NCBI GenBank assembly: GCA_000497835.1
Contig: KI547171.1
Location: 254,866-318,865 of the forward strand
Direction of reading: 5' to 3'
DNA length: 64,000 bases
Source: a gamma proteobacterium L18
GTDB taxonomy: Bacteria; Pseudomonadota; Gammaproteobacteria; Pseudomonadales; Pseudomonadaceae
Part shown: positions 50,851 through 60,325 of the stretch, piece by piece
How positions within the stretch are numbered: position 1 is the first letter of the stretch
How the letters are laid out: every line of letters begins with the position of its first letter
Notes under the pieces: model-generated
What the model saw: only the letters and a program-made list of their open reading frames with translations
What the model was told of the DNA's origin: nothing
Database searches by the model: none
Made by a program: the position numbers and the translations under genes

Positions 50851-53079
50851 TTACGCGCCGGCGGCCAACAGGCGTTTGCCCAGGCTGAACGAGGCCTTCA
50901 GACCGTGCGCATCGCGCGAAGAGCCGCCCACGGTCAACGACGCTTCGCCCTGCGGCACAAACCAGCCATCGTTCCACACGCTGAACCGCGCGGCCGGCAA
51001 TGTGAGGTTGAGCTTGCGGGACTCACCCGCCTTGAGGAACACCTTCTGCCAGCCCACCAGCCGCTGCGGCGGCTCACCGCTGTCCACCGGCAGCCCGGCG
51101 TAGAGTTGAGCCACCTCGGCGCCCGCCCGCGGGCCGTCGTTGGTCAGGGTGAAGCTGACGCTGACGTCGCCATTGGCGTAAGGGGTGACGTGCAGGCCGG
51201 TGTAGCTGAAGTGGGTGTACGACAAGCCATGGCCGAACGCGAACAGCGGTGTGCGCTTTTGCGCATCGTAGCGGCGGTAGCCCATCAGCAGCCCTTCGTC
51301 GTAGTCGACATCGGGGTTGGTGCTGCTGATCGCGCGCTGCGGCAGGTCCTGTTCAGAGGCCGGGAAGGTGATGGGCAGCTTGCCGGACGGGTTGACCTCG
51401 CCGAACAGAATGCTGGCAATCGCCGGCCCTCCTTGTTCCCCCGGGAACCAGGCGGCCAGCACCGACTGCACCTTGTCCACCCACGGCATGGTCACGGCGG
51501 TGCCGTTTTCCAGTACCACGATAGTGTTGCGGGCGCGGCGGGCAATGGTGTCGATCAGTGCGTTCTGGTCGTAGCCCTGGTTGGCCGGGTCACGCGTGGC
51601 GTCGGGCAGGGACAGGTCCGGCAGGTCCACTTGCTCCATGGTGTACTGCGTGGCGAAGACGATGGTGGCATCGGCTTTGGCAGCAGCGGCCGCCGCGGCG
51701 GCTGCATCGCTGCCGTCAAAATAGGTGACGGTAGCGCCCGGCAGGCGTGCACGGATGGCCTCCAACGGTGAGGACTTATGCCAGATCGCGCACAGGTCGA
51801 AGATGTGGATCACCGAATCCTTCGCCCCCGGCGTGCGGCACGGTACGGCGTTGCCGTCGCGGGCAGGCACCGAGGCGGAGCCGCCGCCACCCATGACACC
51901 GGCATCGGCGTGGCCACCGACGACCACGACGTTGTGCAAATGGGCTGCGTCCAGCGGCAGGGGTGCGTGCTGGGAGGTGCCGGGTTTGGGCGCATTTTTC
52001 AGCAGCACCATCGACGATTCGGCGGCGTACAACGCCAGTTTGTCGCCTGCAGCCCTGTCAACCTGGCCACCGGGCACGGGCGGTGCGTCCATGATGCCGT
52101 GGCGGTAGAGCATGGTCAGCTTGCGGCGCACCATGTCGTCCAGGCGCTGGGGCGCCACCGTGCCGTTTTGCAGCGCCGCCGCAAGCTTCTGGTTGAACCA
52201 GGTGCCGCGGCCCATCAGGCCCGGTTCGTTGTCATTGGCCGAGCCGGGTTCTTCTTCGTCGGTGCCGCTGTTGGCGGCGCGCGCGGTGTCAGTGACGGCC
52301 ATCACCCAGTCGGACTGCACATACCCGTCAAAGCCCCACTCACCCTTAAGGATGTCGCTGAGGATGTGTTTGTTCTCGCAGGCTTTCTCGCCGTTGACCT
52401 TGTTGTAGGCGCACATGACGATGGCGGGCTGGCCGTCCTTGACGGCGATTTCGAACGGGCGCAGGTACAGCTCGCGCAGCACGCGCTCGCTGACCACCGA
52501 GTTGGAGTTGAAGCGATCGGTTTCCTGGCCGTTGACCGCAAAGTGCTTGGCCATGCCCAGGATGTGCTGGGCCTGGGTGCCCTTGGTGCGTTCGGCCAGC
52601 AGGGTGCCGGCCAGCAGTGGGTCTTCGCCCAGGTATTCGAAGGTACGGCCGTTGCGCGGCTCGCGGGCCAGGTTGGTGCCGCCGCCCAGGCCCCCGGCAA
52701 AGCCCAGGGTGCGCAGTTCGCTGCCGATCAGCGTGCCGTAGCGGTGGGCCAGGGCCGGGTCCCAGCTGGCGGCCAGCGCCAGGGTGGCGGGCAGGGCCGT
52801 GGTGTTTTTGCCCATCAGGTTGATGCCCGAACTTGAGTCGGCATAGTTGATGGGCGGGATACCCAGGCGTTCGATGCCCGGCACGAAGCCCCCGCCGCCG
52901 ATGGGCGAGGTGAAGAAGCCGGCGCCGTGGACCAGGCTGATTTTTTCTGCCTCGGTCATTTTGGCCAGCAGTTGGTTGGCCCTGGCGGTGTTGTCCGCTT
53001 CGCTGGCATGGCCAGCGGCACACAGGGTGGCGCCGATGGCCAAGGCCAGCAGCGGGCGAATCGGTTTGCATCCAAGCAT
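50851..53079 (-). CDS. Glycoside hydrolase family 3, beta-glucosidase-like
   Basis: Predicted 742-aa exported enzyme: signal peptide (LLALAIGATLCAAGHASE), GH3 N-terminal barrel with nucleophile Asp257 in the SDW motif (YVQSDWVMAV), KHFAVNGQETDR, the C-terminal sandwich domain (VVVGGHADAGVMGGGGSASV) and a fibronectin-III-like tail. Expected activity: removal of terminal beta-linked glucose or similar from oligosaccharides or plant glycosides. Start at 53079 from AGGTG and the signal peptide. Same strand as the GH106-like gene, 124 bases downstream of it with a hairpin repeat between. Confidence 0.87.
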   Translation of the reverse strand: MLGCKPIRPLLALAIGATLCAAGHASEADNTARANQLLAKMTEAEKISLVHGAGFFTSPIGGGGFVPGIERLGIPPINYADSSSGINLMGKNTTALPATLALAASWDPALAHRYGTLIGSELRTLGFAGGLGGGTNLAREPRNGRTFEYLGEDPLLAGTLLAERTKGTQAQHILGMAKHFAVNGQETDRFNSNSVVSERVLRELYLRPFEIAVKDGQPAIVMCAYNKVNGEKACENKHILSDILKGEWGFDGYVQSDWVMAVTDTARAANSGTDEEEPGSANDNEPGLMGRGTWFNQKLAAALQNGTVAPQRLDDMVRRKLTMLYRHGIMDAPPVPGGQVDRAAGDKLALYAAESSMVLLKNAPKPGTSQHAPLPLDAAHLHNVVVVGGHADAGVMGGGGSASVPARDGNAVPCRTPGAKDSVIHIFDLCAIWHKSSPLEAIRARLPGATVTYFDGSDAAAAAAAAAKADATIVFATQYTMEQVDLPDLSLPDATRDPANQGYDQNALIDTIARRARNTIVVLENGTAVTMPWVDKVQSVLAAWFPGEQGGPAIASILFGEVNPSGKLPITFPASEQDLPQRAISSTNPDVDYDEGLLMGYRRYDAQKRTPLFAFGHGLSYTHFSYTGLHVTPYANGDVSVSFTLTNDGPRAGAEVAQLYAGLPVDSGEPPQRLVGWQKVFLKAGESRKLNLTLPAARFSVWNDGWFVPQGEASLTVGGSSRDAHGLKASFSLGKRLLAAGA

Positions 53080-53131
53080 GGAGTTCACCTGTAGACGGTG
53101 GAGGGGCAGGGTAGAAGTGGGATCTGTTCGC

Positions 53132-53197
53132 TGTGGGAGCTGGCTTGCCAGCGAGCTGTTGAGGCCCGAAAAGCTCGCTGGCAAGCCAGCTCCCACA
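53132..53197. repeat. Perfect palindrome with 26-bp arms
   Basis: TGTGGGAGCTGGCTTGCCAG plus CGAGCT (53132-53157) and its exact reverse complement (53172-53197). It ends six bases from the stop codon of the GH106-like gene, so its transcript would form a strong 3' hairpin. Confidence 0.85.
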
Positions 53198-53203
53198 CCA
53201 GCA

Positions 53204-55909
53204 TCAGCGACCCAATTGCACGGTCAGCGGGCCTTGCAGGCCGTACGACTGGAACGGCAGCGGGCCGTAGATGGCGGCTTCCTGCTGCTTCATGCGGTTG
53301 TTCAAGGTCGAGGCCATGGTCAGTTCCACGCTATTGCGCCCGGCGTGGGCGTATTGGCTGATCACCACTTCACGCAGGTGCGGGTCTACCGCGACGGCGC
53401 GGCCGTTGACCTTCAATTGCCACACGCCGTCGGCTGCCGGTACGCCTAGCCGCACGGCGGTAGCGCCTGCGGCCAGCTGGAAGCTGCCTTGGTAGGTGGC
53501 GCGGCCCGACAGGTTGCGCAGGCCGTCGACGTCGGACCATGGGCCTTGCGGTGCTGCGCCCACATCCTTGCGCTGCACGCGCATGCCGTAGCCGTCCGCC
53601 GCCGGGCTCCAGTCCTCCAGTTGCAGCGTGGCGTTGCTCAAGGCTACCGGGGCTTGCCATTGCACGGCAGGCGCTGCGGTGGCTGTGAAGTGATCACCCA
53701 AGGCGAAGGCCATCGCCTGACCGGGTTGCAGCTCCACCTCCGTGCCCAGGCTGTCCGCCTGCTGCGTGAACGCCACGGGCACCACCTTGCCGCTCCAGGC
53801 ATCCAGTTGCACCAGCTTGCCCTGGCCACGCAGGGCGATCTGCGCCTTGTAGGCCTGCTTGCCGGTGTTGACCAGCCAGTAGTAGTCGTTGCCGGCGTCG
53901 CGGCGGTGCACGCTGTACACGCCTGCCACGCCCGGGACGAAGCCAGGTTGCACGTGCAGTGCTTGCAGGGTGGTCAGGGCTTGCGGGTAGTCGTCGACGC
54001 GCGTTGCGCCCTCCAGCGCCAGGTTGCCACCGATCACCAGCACCGGTGCGCCTTGGGCGATCACGGCTTGCAGCCGTTGCTGAACATCCATGGTCAGCGG
54101 TCGGCTGCCGTCAACCAGCAGCGCCTGCCATTGTGCATGGCCCATGGTCAGACGCTTGCCCTGCCAGGCGAGGCCATGGCTGAGCACCTGCTGGCTGCTG
54201 ATGAATCCATAGTGGTAGCCCGCCTGTGCCAACGACGGGTCAGCCAGCAACGGCCCTTCGTGATCCAGTTCGTCGTTGAGCACCACCAGCTCGGTCTGGG
54301 CCGTGCCGTGACGCAGCAGCGCCTGAGTGCGCGCCAGGTAGCCGGTGATCAGCGGCATGTCCGGCCACGACGGCTGGCGCGGCCCCCAGGCTTCGGAGAA
54401 ACCGTTATCGATGTTCGGCGAGAACAGACTTGGCCCGAACGGCTCGAACGGCGACCAGCCCGGCCAGCGCGCCGTGGGCACCTTGCCCGAGTACGGGTAG
54501 CCGTGCACGGTGATCTGGTTGACGCCACCGGCGTAGTGCAGTTGCAGCACATTGAGCATGTCCGGCCAGCTCTGCCGGTAGCTGCCGCCGATCACCGAAC
54601 AGCATTCGGTGGAGAACTGGCTGCGGCCCTGGATTTGCCCGGCGGTGCCCAGCACGCGGAACAGGTCCAGTTCGTTGTTCAGGGTCAGGTTCTCGCCTTC
54701 GGGGGTGTCGGCATGCTCGGCGGCGGCGCCCATGTCCATGGGCTGGCCGTAGGTTTGCACGCGGTAGCCCAGGCCCAGGCTGTGGGCCCAGTTGGCCAGC
54801 GGTTGCAGGTGGTGTTCGCGGTACAGGTCGCTGAGGGTGCGCTCGTAGTCGGTGTAGACATCGCTGGCATGGGGCACGGCGCTGGCCAGCTCGAAGGTGG
54901 GCACGCGGGTGCGCGGGGCCCCGAAGTGGCGCTGGTTGTCGACGATGACCAGCGGCAGCAGCGGTTCCAGGCGGTAGCCGCGGTGCTGGGCGAAGGCGTC
55001 CGGCAGGCCGGGGGTCCAGTTGAGGTGCGAGTCCAGTTCCAGGGAGTCCTCGAACAGGTCGCGGCCGTGCTGGCGGATCAGGCCTTTGAGCGCCGGAGTA
55101 AGGATATTGGATTCCCAGTATCCGGTGACCGCCTGGGTGCCGGCTGCGGCGAAGTGGTCGGGCACATAGGCCTGTGGGGCGCTGGCGGCGGGGTTCTGTT
55201 GCATGATGGCCAGGGCGGCGGTCTGGCCGGTGCCGCGTTGCCAGTAGCCGATGACGATCCAGTGGCCGCCCAGGGGGGCTTGCCAGTGCAGGGTGGCGTC
55301 GGCCTTGAGCTGGACCAGCGAACCGGGTTTCAGGCGGATCGGGGTTTCGGCGCATTGGTCGGCGCACTGCCAGGCCTGGGCCGTTACCAGATGCTGCTGC
55401 GTGATCTGCGGCGCGCGGCTTTTCGCAGGTTCCGGCGCGGGGGCGGCGTAGGTGTCGCCACCGCTCAGCACTTTCCAGCCGACCACCAGTTCCTTGGCCG
55501 CCTGGGCGCCGTTGGGGTCAAGCCCCGGCACCACCACCGGCCAGGCCGGGCCGATGGTCAGCGATACGCGCAAGTCATTCTTGGCGGCGGCGCGCAGGGT
55601 GGCTTCCAGTACCGAGCGCCATGCCGGCGTGCCCCAGCCGTAGCGGTTCGGGTCCACGGGCCCGGCGTTCTGCGGCAGGTCGGCGACCTCGACATTGCCG
55701 AAGCCGGCCTGGGCGATGCTATGCATGTCCTGGGCGATCACAGCGCTGTCGGCCTGGGCGCCGGGCAGCCAGTAGCGGATGCTGGGTTTGAAGGCCTGGG
55801 TGGGCTTTTCCAACAGCGGGCGTAGTTGATTGAAGTCGTCGGCGGCCGCAGGCAGGCCGGCAACCAGGCAGGCGCACGCCAGGGCTCTGGTCAGCAGGGT
55901 GGTAGGCAC
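53204..55909 (-). CDS. GH106-like glycosyl hydrolase (putative alpha-L-rhamnosidase)
   Basis: Predicted 901-aa exported enzyme. Signal peptide (LTRALACACLVAGLPAAADD), then segments typical of the GH106/rhamnosidase-like family: RYWLPGAQADSAVIAQDM, GWGTPAWRSVLEATLRAA, DLFEDSLELDSHLNWTPGLP, STECCSVIGGSYRQSWPDML and NQITVHGYPYSG. It ends in a galactose-binding-like beta domain (YQGSFQLAAGATAVRLGVPA). Rhamnose release from plant glycosides is the most likely activity, but this large family also contains other specificities. The start is a GTG at 55909 with AAGGA upstream. Followed by the GH3 gene. Confidence 0.65.
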   Translation of the reverse strand: MPTTLLTRALACACLVAGLPAAADDFNQLRPLLEKPTQAFKPSIRYWLPGAQADSAVIAQDMHSIAQAGFGNVEVADLPQNAGPVDPNRYGWGTPAWRSVLEATLRAAAKNDLRVSLTIGPAWPVVVPGLDPNGAQAAKELVVGWKVLSGGDTYAAPAPEPAKSRAPQITQQHLVTAQAWQCADQCAETPIRLKPGSLVQLKADATLHWQAPLGGHWIVIGYWQRGTGQTAALAIMQQNPAASAPQAYVPDHFAAAGTQAVTGYWESNILTPALKGLIRQHGRDLFEDSLELDSHLNWTPGLPDAFAQHRGYRLEPLLPLVIVDNQRHFGAPRTRVPTFELASAVPHASDVYTDYERTLSDLYREHHLQPLANWAHSLGLGYRVQTYGQPMDMGAAAEHADTPEGENLTLNNELDLFRVLGTAGQIQGRSQFSTECCSVIGGSYRQSWPDMLNVLQLHYAGGVNQITVHGYPYSGKVPTARWPGWSPFEPFGPSLFSPNIDNGFSEAWGPRQPSWPDMPLITGYLARTQALLRHGTAQTELVVLNDELDHEGPLLADPSLAQAGYHYGFISSQQVLSHGLAWQGKRLTMGHAQWQALLVDGSRPLTMDVQQRLQAVIAQGAPVLVIGGNLALEGATRVDDYPQALTTLQALHVQPGFVPGVAGVYSVHRRDAGNDYYWLVNTGKQAYKAQIALRGQGKLVQLDAWSGKVVPVAFTQQADSLGTEVELQPGQAMAFALGDHFTATAAPAVQWQAPVALSNATLQLEDWSPAADGYGMRVQRKDVGAAPQGPWSDVDGLRNLSGRATYQGSFQLAAGATAVRLGVPAADGVWQLKVNGRAVAVDPHLREVVISQYAHAGRNSVELTMASTLNNRMKQQEAAIYGPLPFQSYGLQGPLTVQLGR

Positions 55910-55944
55910 GATGGCAGTTCCTTCTTCGAAATAAGTCCTGACGC

Positions 55945-56445
55945 TCAGGCAGGCGAGCGGACAGTCAGCGCAGCTTTGAGAATCCACGGCGCGGAAAGCG
56001 CGCCGACGATGGCGGCGTAGACCATCTTGAAGGCCACGAACGGCCAGAACGCCAGGGTGTCCACGGCCAGGGTCATCAGCGCCAGGCAGGTGACGGGCAC
56101 CAGGGCGACGGTCATCAGCACAGCGACGATCACGGTGCGTGCCGGCAGCGGCAGCGAGGCCAGTGCCGAAATCCATGACGAGGGGCGTGCCTGGGGCGGT
56201 GCGATGCGGCCCTGGCGCAGGCGCTGGCGGGTCAACAGCGAGATGGCCAGGCTGCCGAACAGGGTGAGCATGAACACCGTGGGTATCAGGTCGACGGCGA
56301 TGCCCTGGGTGCCCCACAGCGGGATGGTGGGGGTGTTATGGAACAACAGGGCGGCGAAGAACAGGGCGATGGCGGCGTTGATCGCGCAGCCGAGCAGGGT
56401 TTCTCGCTGGATGTAGTGCTGGGCGGGGACGGGCGCTTGGTTCAT
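55945..56445 (-). CDS. Four-helix inner-membrane protein of unknown function
   Basis: Predicted 166-aa protein with four hydrophobic segments (LGCAINAAIALFFAALLF, IPTVFMLTLFGSLAISLL, TVIVAVLMTVALVPVTCLAL and a C-terminal one). It looks like two tandem two-helix units, as in DUF2798-type proteins. It lies 35 bases before the GH106-like gene on the same strand, so it is probably in its operon. No transport or enzymatic motif is seen. Confidence 0.65.
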   Translation of the reverse strand: MNQAPVPAQHYIQRETLLGCAINAAIALFFAALLFHNTPTIPLWGTQGIAVDLIPTVFMLTLFGSLAISLLTRQRLRQGRIAPPQARPSSWISALASLPLPARTVIVAVLMTVALVPVTCLALMTLAVDTLAFWPFVAFKMVYAAIVGALSAPWILKAALTVRSPA

Positions 56446-56515
56446 GGGGTTACACCTGATTTATTGTTAGTGTCCAGGGTGTGGGTACAGACCTATGATT
56501 TGATGAACCAGTGCC

Positions 56516-56603
56516 GGCCTCTCGCGAGCAAGCTTTGCTCCCACAGGCGTACACCTACAGTGGGATTTACATCTGTGGGAGCAAAGCTTGCTCGCGAGAG
56601 GCC
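56516..56603. repeat. Perfect palindrome with 31-bp arms
   Basis: GGCCTCTCGCGAGCAAGCTT onward at 56516-56546 and its exact reverse complement at 56573-56603. It sits 21 bases after the stop of the operon-terminal esterase gene; arms are shared with 43551-43634. Confidence 0.85.
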
Positions 56604-56624
56604 AGTCAGGCTGGCCTCAACCTT

Positions 56625-57512
56625 TCAGGTAACGCGGGTAGTGGCCTCCAGAAAGGTCAGCAGTGGGTCGCTGAGCGTGGTGTCGGCGGTGCCGATGCTG
56701 AAGCCTTGGGAGAAGTGGTTGTGGTTGGGCAGCACCAGCAGTTCGGGGTTGAACCCGTGCTGGCTGACCAGCCGCGCAAACAGCTCGCCGGCCTGCACCT
56801 GCATCTGCGGCAGGTCCAGCTGGGTAAAGCCGATCAGCAGCGGGAAGGGCGCGCTCGACACATGGTCGACGGTGCTGGCACCGTCCCACACCGCCGGGTC
56901 GCTGCCAAAATAGGCTTCGTTGCGCGGGTCGGGGGTGTCGATGCTGAACTGCGCCCGCGCCTTGCCTTCCAGCCGGGCGTTGTAGGGGCCGGATAGCAGC
57001 ACGGCGCCGCGGATGTTCCAGCCTTGCGGTTGAAACGCTTCGCGCAGCGCAACCGCCGCCACATGGGCGGCGCCCGCCGATTCGCCCATCAGCACGATGC
57101 GCGACGGGTCCACGGCAAACTCGCGGCCGTTGTCCTGCAGCCATTGCCACACCTGGCCCACGTCCTGCGGGCCGCACGGCCAGCGGCTTTCCGGCGCCAG
57201 CCGGTAGTTGGCCAGCACCACGGCATAGCCGTGGCGCGCCAGGAAGTGGCCGATGTTCTGCCGATGCGCTTTGCTGCCGCGAATGAAGCCGCCACCGTGG
57301 AAGAACGCCAGCACTGGCCAGCCGCCGGCTGGCGCAGTGCCGGTGGGCGTGAACAGGTCCAGGCGGTGGCGTTCGTGCGCCCCGTAGCTGAGGTCGACGT
57401 GCACGTTCGCAGGCTTGGCAGGCGGGGTGTCAGCGTAGAGTGCGGCAACGGCGGGCAAGTCATTGCCCACCTCGCGAATGCGCGCGGCCAGCGCTTCGCT
57501 CATGCCGCTCAT
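56625..57512 (-). CDS. Alpha/beta hydrolase, hormone-sensitive-lipase (HSL) family
   Basis: Predicted 295-aa cytoplasmic esterase: oxyanion-hole HGGG (AFFHGGGFIRGS), nucleophile elbow GESAG (VLMGESAGAAHVAAV), acid in GFTQLDLPQ and catalytic His in NHNHFSQGF. HSL-type enzymes hydrolyse small acyl or aryl esters. ATG 57512 overlaps the upstream amidohydrolase stop (ATGA), making it the last gene of the six-gene catabolic operon. A role on an ester or lactone pathway intermediate is inferred. Confidence 0.85.
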   Translation of the reverse strand: MSGMSEALAARIREVGNDLPAVAALYADTPPAKPANVHVDLSYGAHERHRLDLFTPTGTAPAGGWPVLAFFHGGGFIRGSKAHRQNIGHFLARHGYAVVLANYRLAPESRWPCGPQDVGQVWQWLQDNGREFAVDPSRIVLMGESAGAAHVAAVALREAFQPQGWNIRGAVLLSGPYNARLEGKARAQFSIDTPDPRNEAYFGSDPAVWDGASTVDHVSSAPFPLLIGFTQLDLPQMQVQAGELFARLVSQHGFNPELLVLPNHNHFSQGFSIGTADTTLSDPLLTFLEATTRVT

Positions 57513-58741
57513 GCCCGTGCTTCCGGGGTTTTGTACAGCTGGCCGTCCTTCATGATCAGGGCGATGTTGTGCTTGTCCTGCAGCACGGTGACGTCCTCGG
57601 TGGGGTCGCCCTTGATCATCAGCAGGTCGGCCAGATAACCGGGCTTGATCAGGCCCAGTTCGTCGCCCATGCCCATGATCTGCCCGCCCAGTTCGGTGGC
57701 GGCCTGCAGCACTTCCAGCGGGGTGTAGTCGAAGTGACGTACCCACAGCTCGAGGTCGCGGGCGTTGCGGCCGTTGGGGTTGAACGGGAAGCCATAATCG
57801 CCACCCGGCAGCAGGCGGATGCCACGGGCGCGCAGCTTGGGCACCAGGGCTTTCTGGTGTTCCAGCACGATGGCAGCGTCGGCCTTCATGTGGCTCATGT
57901 CGAAGTGCGGCGGCGGGTTGGCGTCCAGGGTGGCCTGGATGATGCCGATGGTGGGCGCGACGAAGATCTCGTCCTTGCGCGATTCCAGCAGGTCCAGGCC
58001 TTCTTCGTCGGCGTAGGTGCAGTGGTACAGCACGCGGAAGCCGCTGCGCACGCCGATCTTCACGGCTTCGGCGCCGTGGGCGTGGCCGGTCAGCCAGACG
58101 TTGGACTCGCGCGCCTGCTCGCCGGCGGCCATCAGTTCGTCGGCCTCGTACAGCAGCTCGTGGGAGGCGCCGGGCTTGAGTGCGCTTTCACCGGAGATCA
58201 GGAACTTGACGGCCTTGGCGCCCAGCTCGGCGCACTCCTTGACGAAGCTGCGCATGCCATCGGCACCGCGCTGGTTGCCTTCGACCTTGCCTGGGTCCAG
58301 CTCGGTTTCGTTCGGCGGCTCGCGCTCTACCGACGAGGGAATCAGGCGCGGACCGGGCATGCCGCCGGAAACGATATGGGCGTTGAGGCTGATCTCCAGG
58401 GACTTGCTCAGGGCGCCGGCGGAGTAGGCGCTGGTGAAGCCGTGGTCCAGCAGGATACGGGCGTTGCGGGCGGCGGTCAGGGCCAGTTCTTCGGGCGGCA
58501 GGTACATGCCGGGGACGAACTTTTCCACCGACGTCGGCCAGGTGATGTGGGCGTGGGGTTCGACCAGGCCGGGCATCACCACGTGGTGGGTGCAGTCGAA
58601 GATACGCGCGTCATGGGCCGATACGGTCTGCGGCGCACGGGCCACTTCGGTGATGCGGTTGCCTTCAACGCGGATCTCGCCGGCGAAGGCAGCGGCACCG
58701 CTGCCATCGAAGATGCGGGCATTGCGGAATACGACGTTCAT
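57509..58741 (-). CDS. Amidohydrolase (imidazolonepropionase/prolidase-like metal hydrolase)
   Basis: Predicted 410-aa amidohydrolase-superfamily enzyme. Metal ligands: H-x-H in VMPGLVEPHAHITW, a candidate bridging Lys in AKAVKFLISG, His in WLTGHAHG and VLYHCTYADEEG, and Asp in GGDYGFPFN. The family hydrolyses C-N and some C-O or C-C bonds. It begins 42 bases after the hydroxylase gene with AAGGA before the ATG, and overlaps the esterase gene by four bases. Its step in the pathway is not clear. Confidence 0.82.
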   Translation of the reverse strand: MNVVFRNARIFDGSGAAAFAGEIRVEGNRITEVARAPQTVSAHDARIFDCTHHVVMPGLVEPHAHITWPTSVEKFVPGMYLPPEELALTAARNARILLDHGFTSAYSAGALSKSLEISLNAHIVSGGMPGPRLIPSSVEREPPNETELDPGKVEGNQRGADGMRSFVKECAELGAKAVKFLISGESALKPGASHELLYEADELMAAGEQARESNVWLTGHAHGAEAVKIGVRSGFRVLYHCTYADEEGLDLLESRKDEIFVAPTIGIIQATLDANPPPHFDMSHMKADAAIVLEHQKALVPKLRARGIRLLPGGDYGFPFNPNGRNARDLELWVRHFDYTPLEVLQAATELGGQIMGMGDELGLIKPGYLADLLMIKGDPTEDVTVLQDKHNIALIMKDGQLYKTPEARA

Positions 58742-58783
58742 GGACTGTTCCTTGTAGTTGTAAGCAGTCACGGCTGAATGGGG

Positions 58784-60322
58784 TCAGGCAGTCAAACGGT
58801 GCAGCAGCTCGCGTTGCAGGGTGATCAGCGGGCCGACGCCGGCGGCGGTCGCGTACACATAGTGGTCCGGGCGCACCAGGGCGGCGGTCACGTTGTGGCG
58901 CGTGAACCAGGCGGCCAGCAAGCCGTCTGCTTCGGTCAGCGTCTGGCTGTCGAGCACCACGCGCTGCATGCCGGTGGTGGCTTGCAACTGCGCATCCAGG
59001 CCCAGGCCCGGGTCGGTCACCACCAATCGCCAGCCACCGCCCAGCACGTCATCCATGCGCTGGCGGCTGCCGTCGCGCAGCAACCACGGCTGCGGGAACA
59101 GGCTGCCGGCCGCGGGGCTGTCGACCAGCAGGCCGGTGGTCAGGCGCGGCAGGATATCCTGACGCGGGGTAGGGCGCACGCTGCCGCCTTGCTCGTCCAA
59201 TAGACGTGCATCGCGGGCACGGGCCTTGTCCACGTCGCGCTCGCAAATCACCGCGCCGACTGACTTGATGGTGGTGGTCAGTTGGCGCACGTGTTCCTTG
59301 CGCTCGGTGCTGTAGCTGTCCAGCAAGGCTTCGGCAGCCTGGCCCTGCACGCGGCCGTCGAGCACCGCTCGCAGTTTCCAGATCAGGTTGCTGACGTCAC
59401 GTACGCCCTGGCACATGCCCTGGCCCAGGAACGGCGGTTGCTGGTGCGCGGCGTCGCCGGCGATGAACACCCGGCCCACGCGCCAGTTCTCGGCCACCAG
59501 GGCGTGGAAACGGTAACTGGCCTGGCGCCACAGTTGCGCGTCCTGCGGGCCGATCCAGCGTTCCAATAATGCCCAGGCGCCTTCGGGGGTGGCGGCCTGC
59601 ACCGGGTCTTCACCCGGCTTGAGCGAGATCTCCCAGCGGCGGTGGTTGCCCGGGCCCATGACGAACGAGCAGGGGCGCTCGGGTTCGCAGTACTGCACGC
59701 TGGTGGTGGGCAGCTTGGCCAGGCCCTGTTCGTTGGCCAGCACATCGACCACCAGCCACGGCTCGTCGAAGTCCAGGTCTTGCAGGGTCAGGCCGACCTG
59801 TTCGCGCACGGTGCTGGAGGCGCCGTCGCAGCCGATCAGGTAGCGCGCCTTGACGGTCTTGTGCTCGCCGTTTTCGGCCTTGAGCGTCAAGGTCACGTCG
59901 TCGGCGCTTTGCTGCAGGGTTTCAAGCTTCATGCCGGTTTCAACGGTGACGCTGGCCAGCGTGGCGATCTTGCGGCGCAGCACGGCTTCCACCGGCGGCT
60001 GGGTAAACACCACCGACGGCTGGTGGGCCTGAGGGTAAGGCTCGGGCACCACGGTCATGCGGCGGATCATCTGCCCGTCCAGGCCGTAGTAGCAGGAGTC
60101 GGTGAACGGCTCGCAGTACTGCGCCACTTCCTCGCCGATGCCCAGGTGCTGGAACACCCGCAGAATCTCGTGGTCCAGCGCGATGGCGCGCGGCTTGTCG
60201 TACACGTCATGGGCGCGGTCGCACACATAGACGCTCACGCCCGCCTGGCCCAGCAGCGCGGCGGCAATGGCCCCCGAGGGGCCGAAGCCTGCGATGGCTA
60301 CATCGTAGATATCGGCCGCCAT
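58784..60322 (-). CDS. MhpA-like FAD-dependent aromatic hydroxylase
   Basis: Predicted 512-aa flavoprotein monooxygenase. FAD-binding GFGPSGAIAAALLGQAGVSV near the N-terminus, the DG-type motif in LIGCDGASSTVREQVGLTL, and the second FAD motif with Asp290 in FIAGDAAHQQPPFLGQG. The C-terminal thioredoxin-like domain of the MhpA/PHBH-2 group is present. Such enzymes ortho-hydroxylate phenols with NAD(P)H and O2 to give catechols for ring cleavage; MhpA acts on 3-hydroxyphenylpropionate and related enzymes act on flavonoids. Here it supplies the extradiol dioxygenase encoded in the same operon. Confidence 0.85.
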   Translation of the reverse strand: MAADIYDVAIAGFGPSGAIAAALLGQAGVSVYVCDRAHDVYDKPRAIALDHEILRVFQHLGIGEEVAQYCEPFTDSCYYGLDGQMIRRMTVVPEPYPQAHQPSVVFTQPPVEAVLRRKIATLASVTVETGMKLETLQQSADDVTLTLKAENGEHKTVKARYLIGCDGASSTVREQVGLTLQDLDFDEPWLVVDVLANEQGLAKLPTTSVQYCEPERPCSFVMGPGNHRRWEISLKPGEDPVQAATPEGAWALLERWIGPQDAQLWRQASYRFHALVAENWRVGRVFIAGDAAHQQPPFLGQGMCQGVRDVSNLIWKLRAVLDGRVQGQAAEALLDSYSTERKEHVRQLTTTIKSVGAVICERDVDKARARDARLLDEQGGSVRPTPRQDILPRLTTGLLVDSPAAGSLFPQPWLLRDGSRQRMDDVLGGGWRLVVTDPGLGLDAQLQATTGMQRVVLDSQTLTEADGLLAAWFTRHNVTAALVRPDHYVYATAAGVGPLITLQRELLHRLTA

Positions 60323-60325
60323 GGC

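Noticed and set aside
50534-51103. 189-codon frame over the tandem palindromes
   Set aside because: Composed of repeat translation followed by antisense of the GH3 gene.
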